Source: Chryseobacterium senegalense (GTDB lineage: Bacteria; Bacteroidota; Bacteroidia; Flavobacteriales; Weeksellaceae). From it: a DNA stretch of 64,000 nucleotides. Where the stretch lies: assembly GCA_001403755.1 (NCBI GenBank), contig CYUH01000015.1:908589-972588 (forward strand), in the 5' to 3' direction. This document shows, piece by piece, positions 9,114-18,600 of the stretch. How positions within the stretch are numbered: the stretch's first letter is position 1; each line of letters begins with the position of its first letter. The position numbers and the translations under genes are program-made. The notes beneath the pieces are model-generated. The model ran no database searches, was not told where the DNA came from, and saw only the letters and a program-made list of their open reading frames with translations.

Positions 9114-9674
9114 ATGAAACTAATTCAAGAACTTAATAAGCACATTAAGGTAGATGCAGAAATAGAGCGTTTTCTAAATGAAGAATGTGAAACAAAAGTC
9201 TTTGATAAAGGTGAAATATTGAGCAAGCAGAATCAATACAACCATACTGTTTTCTTTGTAGATGATGGTTTGCTGAGAATGTTTTACTACGAAAACGGAA
9301 AAGATATCACCACCAATTTTTATTCGGAAGGCAAGATTACGGCCAATATTGATACGCTTTTTAAAAACCAACCTACTCGAAATAACATTGAAACATTAGA
9401 AAAATCGGTCATTACCACTTGTAATTTTAAAAAACTAGAAGAATTATGTTCGGTTTCGCTTACTGCGGCAAATTTCAGCAGATATATTTTAGGAAATTTA
9501 ATGATCGAGATGTCACGCAGAATTTCATCGTTGCAATTTATGACGGCAAAAGAAAAGTACATCCAACTTTTAGAAGAAAATCCCAACATCATTCTCAGAG
9601 CTCCACTCGGAATGATTGCTTCATATTTAGGCATTTCTCAAGAAACTTTAAGCCGAATTAGAAGTGATATTTAA
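9114..9674 (+). CDS. Crp/Fnr family transcriptional regulator
   Basis: A 186-residue regulator with an N-terminal cyclic-nucleotide-binding-type beta roll (about residues 20-125; VFDKGEILSKQNQYNHTVFFVDDG) and a C-terminal winged helix (APLGMIASYLGISQETLSRIR is the helix-turn-helix). The length is normal for the small Bacteroidota members of the family, most of which bind no cAMP and lack the Fnr cysteine cluster; I see no N-terminal cluster here. Its position right after the TolC-HlyD-permease operon, and the Fnr-like palindrome at the operon's head, suggest local control. The start is set by the promoter box at 9089. Confidence 0.88.
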   Translation: MKLIQELNKHIKVDAEIERFLNEECETKVFDKGEILSKQNQYNHTVFFVDDGLLRMFYYENGKDITTNFYSEGKITANIDTLFKNQPTRNNIETLEKSVITTCNFKKLEELCSVSLTAANFSRYILGNLMIEMSRRISSLQFMTAKEKYIQLLEENPNIILRAPLGMIASYLGISQETLSRIRSDI

Positions 9675-9782
9675 ATTTGAACGCTGCTTACATCTTCCCA
9701 ATTTTATTATATTTTTTTATCCTGTTTTGGCTGAGGTTTTAGAAATTTCATTTAATTTTATATTCCTCTTAAAATAAAATCA

Positions 9783-10238
9783 ATGCAAAATATATTTGAT
9801 GCAAAAGTTGCGCAAGAATACATCAACAGAATCAATAATTTAACGCCAGAAACCCAACGAAAATGGGGCAAAATGAGCGTTGATCAGGTTTTGGCGCACC
9901 TTAATGTTGCCTACGAAACGATTTACGAACCCGAAAAATATCCGAAACCGGGGTTCATCGCAGGATTTTTACTGAAAAATTTCGTGAAAGCAAAAACCGT
10001 GAACGAGCTACCGTATAAACAGAATCTTCCGACCGGTCCAATGTTTCTGATTAAAGGCAATAAGGATTTTGAGACCGAAAAAAAACGATTGATTGGTTTC
10101 ATACAGAAAACCCAGCAGCTTGGTAAAGAAGCTTTCGACGGTAAAATGTCGCATTCTTTCGGTAAACTTACGGCTCAGGAATGGAATAACATGTTGGCGA
10201 AACACCTCAATCATCACCTTGATCAGTTTGGTGTTTAA
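9783..10238 (+). CDS. DUF1569 domain protein (DinB-like fold)
   Basis: A 151-residue cytoplasmic protein matching the DUF1569 family. The N-terminal phrase RINNLTPETQRKWGKMSVDQVLAHLNVAYE and the C-terminal HLNHHLDQFGV resemble the conserved ends of DUF1569/DinB-like four-helix proteins, which place histidines for a possible metal site (here His in AHLNVA and the HLNHHLDQ cluster). No enzymatic role is known to me. The next gene starts 14 bases downstream, so the two are probably cotranscribed. Confidence 0.75.
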   Translation: MQNIFDAKVAQEYINRINNLTPETQRKWGKMSVDQVLAHLNVAYETIYEPEKYPKPGFIAGFLLKNFVKAKTVNELPYKQNLPTGPMFLIKGNKDFETEKKRLIGFIQKTQQLGKEAFDGKMSHSFGKLTAQEWNNMLAKHLNHHLDQFGV

Positions 10239-10252
10239 CCTTAAAAATACAC

Positions 10253-10723
10253 ATGATGAAAAAATTTCTTCTCTTATTTCTTTTTGTGTCGGGTTTCGCA
10301 TTTTCCCAAATGCCGAATATAGAACAGGTTTGGATGAATAAATCGCAGCCTTACACAGGAGTAATTGGCAGCGGGAAACAGGAAATAAAAGTGAAAGTTA
10401 ATATTTCCGAGCAGAATAAAAAGAATGATCAGGAATATTTTCTTTCCGGCTATTCTGTGGTGGAAAATACAAATTCAAAATTTGAAGGTAAACTTAAAAT
10501 AAACCAATACCGGGACGGTAAAAAGCGCAGTACCGTTTTTGGGGAATATGAATTGGCAGAAGAACCGAAAGGACAGCATTCTGGCATCTTCACCGGTAAA
10601 TTTATTTACACTTTTATGTGGAATAAAAAGACCCAGAAAATCGAAAACCAGTTCATCGAATTCATAGGGAACTGGAAAAGCTACGATGGAACTTTAACTT
10701 ATAAAACCAACTGGAAAAATTGA
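10253..10723 (+). CDS. Unknown secreted protein, 156 aa
   Basis: I do not recognise a family. It starts with tandem ATG codons (10253 and 10256) and a clear signal peptide (KKFLLLFLFVSGFAFSQ), so it is exported. The mature part is rich in beta-prone and charged residues (for example KFEGKLKINQYRDGKKRSTVFGEY) with no cysteine, suggesting a small beta-sandwich or barrel in the periplasm. It follows the DUF1569 gene by 14 bases and precedes the VOC gene by 25, so all three may be one transcript. Confidence 0.6.
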   Translation: MMKKFLLLFLFVSGFAFSQMPNIEQVWMNKSQPYTGVIGSGKQEIKVKVNISEQNKKNDQEYFLSGYSVVENTNSKFEGKLKINQYRDGKKRSTVFGEYELAEEPKGQHSGIFTGKFIYTFMWNKKTQKIENQFIEFIGNWKSYDGTLTYKTNWKN

Positions 10724-10748
10724 TTTTTAACTTCGAAAAATTAAACAA

Positions 10749-11192
10749 ATGGCACAGGTAAATGCGTACTTAACCTTCAATGGCAACTGCGAAGAAGCTT
10801 TCAATTTCTACAAATCCGTTTTTGGCGGTGAATTCCCTTATATTGGGCGTTTCGGAGATATGCCGCCTACGGATGGTAAAGAGATTCCGGAATCCGACAA
10901 AAATAAAATCATGCACGTAACGCTTCCTATTTCTCAGGAAACCGTGCTTATGGGCAGCGATACCGCCGGCGAATGGGCTTCCCAATTCAATGCGGGCAAC
11001 AACATTTCCCTCTCCATCAACACCGATTCCAGGGAAGAAGCCGACCGGCTTTTCAGCGGACTTTCCGAAGGTGGAGTAGTCACCATGCCTCTTGCTGAAA
11101 CCTTTTGGGGCGCTTATTTCGGGATGTGGACCGACAAATTTGGCATCAATTGGATGGTGAATTACGATGATCCGGAAAAACAACAACACTGA
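10749..11192 (+). CDS. VOC family protein (PhnB-like glyoxalase fold)
   Basis: A 147-residue protein of the vicinal-oxygen-chelate superfamily, PhnB-like subgroup. The start (VNAYLTFNGNCEEAFNFYKSVFGGE) and the end (WGAYFGMWTDKFGINWMVN) are family hallmarks. These proteins are usually cytoplasmic with poorly defined function. Composition is unlike its neighbours: bases 10981-11040 hold 30 G+C in 60, while an arbitrary dnaE stretch (17041-17100) has 22 in 60. This may mark recent acquisition. A GC-rich palindrome follows about 60 bases after the stop. Confidence 0.85.
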   Translation: MAQVNAYLTFNGNCEEAFNFYKSVFGGEFPYIGRFGDMPPTDGKEIPESDKNKIMHVTLPISQETVLMGSDTAGEWASQFNAGNNISLSINTDSREEADRLFSGLSEGGVVTMPLAETFWGAYFGMWTDKFGINWMVNYDDPEKQQH

Positions 11193-11255
11193 TTTTTTCA
11201 GGAGCAACAAAACTCTTTACTCTTCCGAAAACCCGTCCCGCTTTCCGCACTCGCT

Positions 11256-11286
11256 TTTTCGGCGGCGGCGAAGCCGCCGCCGAAAA
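11256..11286. repeat. GC-rich perfect palindrome, 14-base arms, GAA loop
   Basis: TTTTCGGCGGCGGC at 11256-11269 is exactly complementary to 11273-11286, with loop GAA. In an AT-rich genome such a stem is striking. The flanks (about 11225-11330, with CCCGTCCCGCTTTCCG and GAGCTCAAACAATCGCTCC) look like one longer non-coding element. It does not have a T tail like the other terminators here. It resembles the dispersed intergenic palindromes I associate with Chryseobacterium-type genomes, but I see only one copy in this window. Confidence 0.7.
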
Positions 11287-11375
11287 GAGCTCAAACAATC
11301 GCTCCAATCGAGGCTATAACAGCATTCAGGTGTTTTATCATAGATTTCAAAAATCAGCAGCGAATTTAAAAAATA

Positions 11376-11401
11376 AAAACCCTTTCAACTGAAAGGGTTT
11401 T
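11376..11401. terminator. Bidirectional terminator before the thiolase gene end
   Basis: AAAACCCTTTCA pairs with TGAAAGGGTTTT around a very short loop, with A- and T-rich flanks on both sides. It can stop transcripts coming from the VOC gene on the plus strand and from the thiolase gene on the minus strand. Confidence 0.8.
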
Positions 11402-11432
11402 TATTTTTAGACCTCTAATTATTCGAAAATCA

Positions 11433-12650
11433 TTAAATATTTACATTTTCCAAAATCACAGCATAGCCTTGTCCAACGCCAACACACATCGTTGCCAATG
11501 CATATTTTTTGCCGGTTTTATGCAGTTCCAATGCTGCGGAATAAGTTATTCGTGATCCACTCATTCCCAGTGGATGCCCCAATGCGATAGCGCCACCGTT
11601 TACATTTACTCTTGTATCGTCATTCGCAATTCCGAGTTCTTTCAAGCACGCTATACTTTGTGCGGCAAAGGCTTCATTAAGTTCAATAATATCAATTTGA
11701 TCCAATATTAAGCCAGCTCTTTTTAAAGCTAATTTTGTTGCGTCAACCGGACCAATTCCCATGATTCTCGGTTCTACACCGACTACAGCAGAACACACGA
11801 TTTTCGCCAAGGGTTTTAAGCCATAATTTTTTACCGCATCCCCCGAAGCGATGATCATTGCAGCAGCTCCGTCGTTCAGTCCGGAAGCATTTCCTGCCGT
11901 TACCGTTCCATTTTCTTTCACGAATGCAGGTTTAAGTTTTCCTAAAATTTCTAAGCTACTATTCGGTTTGATGAATTCATCTTTGTTTACCAGAATCGGC
12001 TCGCCTTTTCTTTGTGGAATTTCGATGTCGGAAATTTCCTCCGCCAGTCTCCCGGATTCCTGTGCCTTTGTGGCTTTCATTTGAGAATTCAAAGCAAATT
12101 CATCCTGTTCCTGTCTCGTGATTTTATATATTTCAGCGAGGTTTTCAGCGGTTTTTCCCATCGCTTCTACGCCGTATGTTTTTTCCATTTCCGGATTTAC
12201 AAAACGCCATCCGAAGCTGGAATCGTACATTTTTTGGTCGGTTGCGAACCCGCTTTCTGCCTTAGAAATCACAAACGGACCTCTGGACATTCCTTCTACA
12301 CCTCCCGCAATAAAGAGATCGCCTTCACCGGATTTTATCGCCCGCATTGCCTGAGCCACCGCACTCATTCCCGAGGCGCAAAGTCGGTTCACAGTTTCTC
12401 CTGGGACAGTTTCCGGTAGTCCGGCCAAAAGCAAAGCCATTCTTGCGATATTTCGGTTGTCTTCCCCGGCTTGGTTGGCGCATCCTATGATCACATCATC
12501 TATTCTGTCCAAAGGCAATTCCGGATTTTTTGCGATAAGATTTTTGATGACGGAAGCTAATAAATCATCAGTTCTCACAGCGGCGAGGCTGCCTTTGAAG
12601 TTTCCGATTGCACTTCGAGTGCCGTCTATAATATATGCGTCTTTGCTCAT
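11433..12650 (-). CDS. Acetyl-CoA C-acyltransferase (thiolase), 3-oxoadipyl-CoA thiolase-like
   Basis: A 405-residue thiolase that cleaves 3-oxoacyl-CoA with CoA to acetyl-CoA and a shortened acyl-CoA. The nucleophile is Cys91 in NRLCASGMSA; the His of GHPLG and the Cys of CVGVGQG complete the active site. The stretch VIIGCANQAGEDNRNIARMA is characteristic of the PcaF/PaaJ group, which acts on 3-oxoadipyl-CoA in phenylacetate or beta-ketoadipate breakdown, rather than generic FadA. No other gene of those pathways lies nearby, so the physiological substrate remains open and general beta-oxidation is possible. It is monocistronic here, with a terminator at 11376-11401. Confidence 0.9.
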   Translation of the reverse strand: MSKDAYIIDGTRSAIGNFKGSLAAVRTDDLLASVIKNLIAKNPELPLDRIDDVIIGCANQAGEDNRNIARMALLLAGLPETVPGETVNRLCASGMSAVAQAMRAIKSGEGDLFIAGGVEGMSRGPFVISKAESGFATDQKMYDSSFGWRFVNPEMEKTYGVEAMGKTAENLAEIYKITRQEQDEFALNSQMKATKAQESGRLAEEISDIEIPQRKGEPILVNKDEFIKPNSSLEILGKLKPAFVKENGTVTAGNASGLNDGAAAMIIASGDAVKNYGLKPLAKIVCSAVVGVEPRIMGIGPVDATKLALKRAGLILDQIDIIELNEAFAAQSIACLKELGIANDDTRVNVNGGAIALGHPLGMSGSRITYSAALELHKTGKKYALATMCVGVGQGYAVILENVNI

Positions 12651-12949
12651 TTTAAATTTATATTTTTATGGCTAAAAAGATACGCTTTTTATTTATTTTT
12701 AATAAACGTACTTCCGTTTTTGTGGAATTTCAGTATTACCATTTTAAGATTTGCTTTTGGAAAAACTTAATAAATGACAAAGAAATGATGGTAACCAATA
12801 TAGTAATATAGCGGCCGTCCACTGAAGGACTAACAAAGCATTCTATAGGTTCGGTATTACCATCTTCGGATTTTTCAACCAATAACAATCGGTTAAAACT
12901 GAAAATTTAGGAATAGGGAAATTATTATCTTTAAAAAGATAGTAGAATT

Positions 12950-13963
12950 TTAATGAACAAATTCGAGCAAAGGAACAATGAACCGATCAAAAACCTCGAT
13001 ATGTGGCGAATGTCCCACGTTTTCAAGCTCCACCAATTTTGAATTTTTGATTTTCTTTTGGGTTTCTTTGCCTAAATTTTGGTAAAGTCCCATCAAAGGT
13101 TGTAATTCTGTTGGTGCATTTGCCTTTCCAATTGCTGTTCTGTCGCGTGTTCCTATGATAATTAGAGTGGGAGCGATGATTTTTTCAAAGTCGTAAACTA
13201 CAGGTTGTGTATACACCATATCGGTCGTAAGTGCTGCATTCCAAGCGGTTTTCGCGAAATCAGGATGAATCGTCCACCCTGCGAGCAAATTCAACCACTT
13301 GTCATATTCAGGTTTCCATTTTCCGTCGTAGTAAAATTTTAACTGATATTCTTTGTAGGACTGATAGGTATTTTTCAGTTCGGAAGCGTAGAGTTTATCG
13401 ATGTTTTGATAAGGTGAAAATTTCCGGTAATCTTCCAGACCTATTGGGTTTTCCAAAATCAGCTTTTCGATGCTGTCGGGATACATTACGGCCATTTTCG
13501 TGGCGAGCATTCCTCCCATCGAATGTCCTAAAAGAATGAATTTTTCAATTTTTAAATCATCCAGAATAGTTTTCGTATTCTCTGCCAATTGCTGAAAACT
13601 GAACTGATATTGCTGGGGTTTTGATGATTTTCCGAAACCAATCTGATCCGGCATAATCACCCTGAAACCTTCTTTTAAAAGTACTTTTGCAGTTTGCTCG
13701 AAATAATATCCGTTGAAATTTTTGCCGTGAAGCAAAACAATGGTTTTACCGTTCGGTTTCGCAGGTTTGGCATCCATGAAAGCCATTTTTAATTTCTGGC
13801 CTTGGTTTTCAATGGTCTTGAACGTCACGGGAAAAGGATAAACCACAGTTGTCAGCTCCGCATCCAGCGGTGTAAGTTTTGCAAGGTCTGCAATCATCTG
13901 AGATTTATAGGATGTACTGAAAAGTATAGCCGCAAACAGCGGAATCAGTGTTAATATTTTCAT
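12950..13963 (-). CDS. Secreted alpha/beta hydrolase
   Basis: A 337-residue alpha/beta-hydrolase with an N-terminal signal peptide (MKILTLIPLFAAILFSTSYKSQ), so probably periplasmic. LLHGKNFNGYYF provides the oxyanion-hole HG, GHSMGG at residues 146-151 holds the nucleophile Ser148, and the late NVGHSPHIE holds the catalytic His. The sequence between (about 190-250) looks like a helical cap. Family members include esterases, haloperoxidases and epoxide hydrolases; the substrate cannot be told. It stands alone on the minus strand, about 105 bases after the end of the next minus-strand gene upstream. Confidence 0.88.
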   Translation of the reverse strand: MKILTLIPLFAAILFSTSYKSQMIADLAKLTPLDAELTTVVYPFPVTFKTIENQGQKLKMAFMDAKPAKPNGKTIVLLHGKNFNGYYFEQTAKVLLKEGFRVIMPDQIGFGKSSKPQQYQFSFQQLAENTKTILDDLKIEKFILLGHSMGGMLATKMAVMYPDSIEKLILENPIGLEDYRKFSPYQNIDKLYASELKNTYQSYKEYQLKFYYDGKWKPEYDKWLNLLAGWTIHPDFAKTAWNAALTTDMVYTQPVVYDFEKIIAPTLIIIGTRDRTAIGKANAPTELQPLMGLYQNLGKETQKKIKNSKLVELENVGHSPHIEVFDRFIVPLLEFVH

Positions 13964-14068
13964 TTTTCGGATTTTTCCAAAATTAATGAAATTAAATTTT
14001 AAACAAAATTGTTTGATTTGCCGAGATTACAACATTATTTTTTGCTAAATTTTACAGCATTTTTCAAC

Positions 14069-15184
14069 TTACTTTTCATTTTTCCACCATTTTTCGTAGA
14101 CTTTCGCATCATCATTCCAGTCTATACTCTCGCCAATTTTCGGGTAAATAATACGGAGGTTTTCTGTATTGAGTGTAGTCATTTCTGCCAAAGGTTCGTA
14201 CCAGGCATGCGTTGCCAAAGCAAATTTGGAATTGTGAACCGGAATCATTCTTATGGCATTGAGATCTTCCATTGCCTTAATGTGGTCTCCGGGCATCATG
14301 TGGATGTATCGCCAATCTTTGTTGTATTGTCCGTTTTCAAGAATTGCCAAATCAAAACTTCCGTATTTCTCACCAATTTTTTTAAAATGATTATCGTAAC
14401 CGCTGTCGCCACCGATATATACTCTTTGGTTAGGTGTTTCAAATACAAAACTTGCCCAAATCGCCTGATCACGCTTTAAACCGCGCCCGGAAAAATGCCT
14501 TGCCGGTTCTGCAGTAACTTTAAATCCTTCACCTAAATCTGAACTTTCAAACCAGTCGAGTTCCACAATGTTTTTCGGATCGTAGCCCCAATACTCTAGG
14601 TGTTCACCAGTACCAAGGCCCGTAATGATCTTTTTGGTTTTCGGAAAAAGCTTAAGAACAGTTTCGTAATCCAGATGGTCCCAATGATCGTGAGTGATAA
14701 ACAAATAATCCAATTCCGGAAAGTCATTTGTGGTATAAAGGTCTGTTCCTTCGAAAGCCTTTGTGGTAAAAGATAAGGGCGACGCATTACCGCTGAAAAC
14801 GGGATCCACGAGGATTTTTTTACCGTCAATCTGTAGGAAATAAGATGAGTGTCCCATCCAGATGAATACATTTTCGTTGGGATCCAAAGATTTCAAATCT
14901 GTTTTCTTAAATTTAAAAGGTTGTTGCGGAATTTTATTGGGAGATTTCCCGAAAAGAAAGCGAAACAGCACTTCGGGCATCGAGGTATCTTCCGCCAATT
15001 GCGGCGTAGAATTTAGGTTGTCGAAACGTCCGTTTTTGTAATGAGGCGATTTTAAAATTCTTTCCAGTCGTTCACCGGAAGGCGCTTTCCCGAATTGGGG
15101 ATGACGAAGAAATAGAAAAGTGGACAGCGCCACCATTCCGATGAAAATAAGAAATAGAATCATGATTTTTTTTAATAAATGCAT
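14069..15184 (-). CDS. MBL-fold metallo-hydrolase (UlaG / NAPE-PLD-like), membrane anchored
   Basis: A 371-residue metallo-beta-lactamase-fold hydrolase. An N-terminal hydrophobic helix (about residues 5-26) followed by RHPQFGKAPSGERLERI places the catalytic domain outside the cytoplasm. GHSSYFLQIDGKKILVDPVF is typical of the UlaG/NAPE-hydrolysing phospholipase D-like group. The metal motif is THDHWDH with His165, His167, Asp169 and His170; later HFSGRG and IPVHNSKFAL supply further ligands. Enzymes of this group cleave phosphodiesters or lactones; a phospholipid-type substrate is an inference from similarity. Confidence 0.88.
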   Translation of the reverse strand: MHLLKKIMILFLIFIGMVALSTFLFLRHPQFGKAPSGERLERILKSPHYKNGRFDNLNSTPQLAEDTSMPEVLFRFLFGKSPNKIPQQPFKFKKTDLKSLDPNENVFIWMGHSSYFLQIDGKKILVDPVFSGNASPLSFTTKAFEGTDLYTTNDFPELDYLFITHDHWDHLDYETVLKLFPKTKKIITGLGTGEHLEYWGYDPKNIVELDWFESSDLGEGFKVTAEPARHFSGRGLKRDQAIWASFVFETPNQRVYIGGDSGYDNHFKKIGEKYGSFDLAILENGQYNKDWRYIHMMPGDHIKAMEDLNAIRMIPVHNSKFALATHAWYEPLAEMTTLNTENLRIIYPKIGESIDWNDDAKVYEKWWKNEK

Positions 15185-15676
15185 TTTTATAATTTTTTCT
15201 GCACTTTAGAATAGACGGGGGAATTGTAAATTTTACTTTAAAATTGTAATCAAATGTAAAATTAAAATCAGAAAAGAGCTTTACCATCTTAATATTTTTT
15301 ATTCTTATTCCGTAATTTCCATAATCTCCTTTCGATCAAAATTCAATTTTATTCGCAAAGAAGTAAATGTGGCGCAATATGTAATTATTCCATAACTCAC
15401 AAAGGGTTTTAGAATTTTGTTGATTTAAGTAAAGAATTTCAAAAAGAAAGTTTCCGGTAAGATTTGAGCGAAGTTCAAGGAGAAATTTTAAAAGAATTTG
15501 ATGAAAATTAATTTTTAAGTTCGATTAAATTTTACACGCTTTTTATATATGTTGCTTCATTTTTCTCGCTGGCTTTTTTTTGTGATGGCGTTATCAAATT
15601 GATAGGTTGAATTTTCCACAGGTGCAAATTTTATTTAAAGAAATTTTACCTTAATTTTACCAAAATTCTCTACTTC
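15185..15676. other. 492-base AT-rich intergenic region upstream of dnaE
   Basis: Lies between the divergent MBL-fold gene and dnaE. I find no gene, hairpin or clear TAnnTTTG box. The stretch 15439-15513 reads like worn coding sequence (an open run ending in VQGEILKEFDEN and a stop) but has an internal stop and no proper start, so I do not call a gene. Confidence 0.5.
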
Positions 15677-18600
15677 ATGTATCTTATTTTCGACACAGAA
15701 ACTACAGGTTTACCGAAAAACTTCAACGCCCCATTAACCGATTCCGACAATTGGCCCCGAATGGTACAAATTGCGTGGCAACTGCATGCGCAAGATGGTA
15801 CTTTAATTGAAAATCAGGATTATATCATCAAACCTGAAGGGTACGACATTCCCTTTAATGCTACTAGAATTCACGGAATTTCGACCAAAATGGCGAATGA
15901 AGAAGGTAGGAACTTAGCTGAAGTTTTGGAAGAATTTAAAGAAGTTCTACAAAAAGCAAAAGTGGTTGCCGGTCACAATATCGATTTCGATTATAACATC
16001 GTCGGAGCCGAATTTTATCGTAAGGACATGGAGAATGTTTTGGAGAAAATTCCTTCAGCAGATACCATGGTACTCGGTACGGAATTTTGTCAGTTGGGAG
16101 GTGGAAAAAACGGCAGATACAAATCTCCGAAGTTGGTAGAATTATACGAAAAATTATACGGTGAGCAATTTGATGAAGCACATAATGCTGCGGCAGACGT
16201 CAATGCCACCGCGCAGGTTTTTTTCGAAATGATGCGAAAAGATTTAATTCCTGCAGAAAAACTTCTTATTTCCGATCAGGAATTGCAGGAATTTATAAAA
16301 AATCACCCGAATCCTTTTCCACCTTTTGGGATTGTAATTCGTCGACAAGTTGCGGACTCTAAAAAGAAGAAGAAAGTAGATTTCGGATCAACCGATGAAG
16401 TTGAAATTGGAGATTATTTTAATTTTCATAATCATAGTATTTATTCATCGTTGCAGGCTTCTTCCAATATTTCGGACCTGGTTAATAAAGCGATTCGAAA
16501 TGATTTTGCCGCCGCAGGTTTGGTGGATTTAGGAAATATGATGGGTGCTTTTAAATTCGTTTCTGAAGTCGAAAAAGCCAATGGAAATATCAAAAAAGTT
16601 TATCAGGAATATCTTGATAAAAAACAAAAAGCGGTAGAAGAAGGGGTAGATTTTAATGAAGTCGAACCTAGAAAAACACCTTTAATTCCAATTATCGGTT
16701 GCGAATTTTATATCTCTGATCGGCCAGAGCAAAAACAATTCACCAAAGATGATCCCGATCGAAGAACAAATGTAGTATTGCTGGCAAAAAACTTCAATGG
16801 TTACAAAAATCTGGCAAAACTTTCGAGTTTAGGCTATGTTAATGGTTTCTATTTCGGAGTACCGAGGATTTCCAGAAAAATGATCGCCGAGTATAAAGAA
16901 GATTTAATTGCTTTCACCGCGGGAACTTCAGGAGATATCCCCAGCACAATTTTGGAATTTGGTGAGCAAAAAGGTGAAGAAATTTTTAAGTGGTGGAAAG
17001 ATACTTTTGGCGATGATTTTTATGTGCAGTTACAAAATCACCAGGTTGAAGAAGAAGAGCATTTGAACGAAGTTCTTTTGGAATTTGCCGAAAAATATGA
17101 AGTGAAAATTCTTGCTCAAAACGAAACTTTCTACACCGAAAAATCCGATGCCAATATTCAAGATATTTTATATTGTATAAAAGACGGTGAAAAGTTGTCA
17201 TCGCCTGTAGGAAAGGGTTTCGGTAAGAGAAGAGGTTTGCCGAGCGGCGAATATTACATTAAAGATACCGATGATCTTCGGCAGGCTTTCATCCAGTTCC
17301 CAGATGCATTTGAGGCGTACACAGAACTGCTGGCGAAATTTGAACCCTATACTCTGAAAAGAGATGTTTTGCTCCCGGAGTTTGATATTCCGGAAGAATT
17401 TTTAAGTGAGGAAGACAAAATAGATGGCGGGAAACGGGGCGAAAATGCTTATTTAAGATATTTAACCTACCAAGGAGCCAAGAAAAAATACGAAGAAATT
17501 ACTGATGAGATCAGAGATCGTTTAGATTTCGAACTTGAAGTTATTGCAAAAACCGGATACCCTGGATATTTTCTTATCGTGCAGGATTTCTGTAACGAAG
17601 CTCGAAAAATGGGCGTTTGGGTTGGTCCCGGACGTGGTTCTGCAGCGGGATCTGCAGTAGCATATTGCACCGGAATCACCAATGTAGATCCTATTAAATA
17701 TGATTTGCTATTTGAGCGTTTTCTAAATCCGGAAAGGATTTCCATGCCCGATATCGATATCGATTTCGATGATGAAGGTCGAGATAAAATCATCAAATGG
17801 GTGGTTGAAAAATATGGTAAATCCAATGTGGCGCAAATTATAACGTATTCGATTCTCGGGGGTAAATCTGCCATAAAAGATGCCGGAAGAGTGCTGGATG
17901 TTTCGATTCCGGAGACCAATAATATTGCGAAATTGGTACCTTCCACACCCGGGATGAATATTGCAAAAGCATTTTCGAAATTCGACAAATTAAGTCCAGA
18001 AGACAAGGTGCTTGCACAAGAAATGAAGGATATTCTCGAAAATCCCAATGACGAACGATTTCAAGTTCTTTCTGCGGCACAAAGAATGGAAGGTTGCATT
18101 AGAAATACCGGAATTCACGCGTGCGGCGTAATTATCACACCCGAAGATATTTCCAATTTGGTTCCTATTACCATTGCAGCGAAGGATCCTGATATTTTGG
18201 TTTCTCAGTTCGATAACTCGGTGGCGGAAAGTGCAGGTTTGCTGAAAATGGACTTTTTGGGTTTGCGAACACTTACCATTATCAAGCATGCCATTAAACT
18301 GATCAAACAGAGACATCAAATTGATATCGACCCCGATTTAATTCCTTTGGATGACCTTAAAACATTTCAGCTCTTCCAAGAAGGTAGAACCGTCGGGATT
18401 TTCCAATATGAAAGTCCGGGGATGCAGAAATACATGCGCGAACTGAAGCCAGCAAAGTTTGCGGATTTAATTGCCATGAACGCACTTTATCGTCCGGGTC
18501 CCATTAAGTACATTCCGAACTTCATCAACCGAAAAAACGGATTGGAGGAAACGGTGTATGATTTGGAAGAGACCAAAGAATATCTTGAGGAAACCTATGG

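Noticed and set aside
12012-12419. Plus-strand open frame of 135 codons over the thiolase gene
   Set aside because: Antisense to a fully conserved thiolase; composition is that of a frame shadow.
14009-14479. Plus-strand open frame of 156 codons over the MBL-fold gene
   Set aside because: It lies antisense to a gene with intact catalytic motifs and shows no recognisable protein features; I take it as a shadow.
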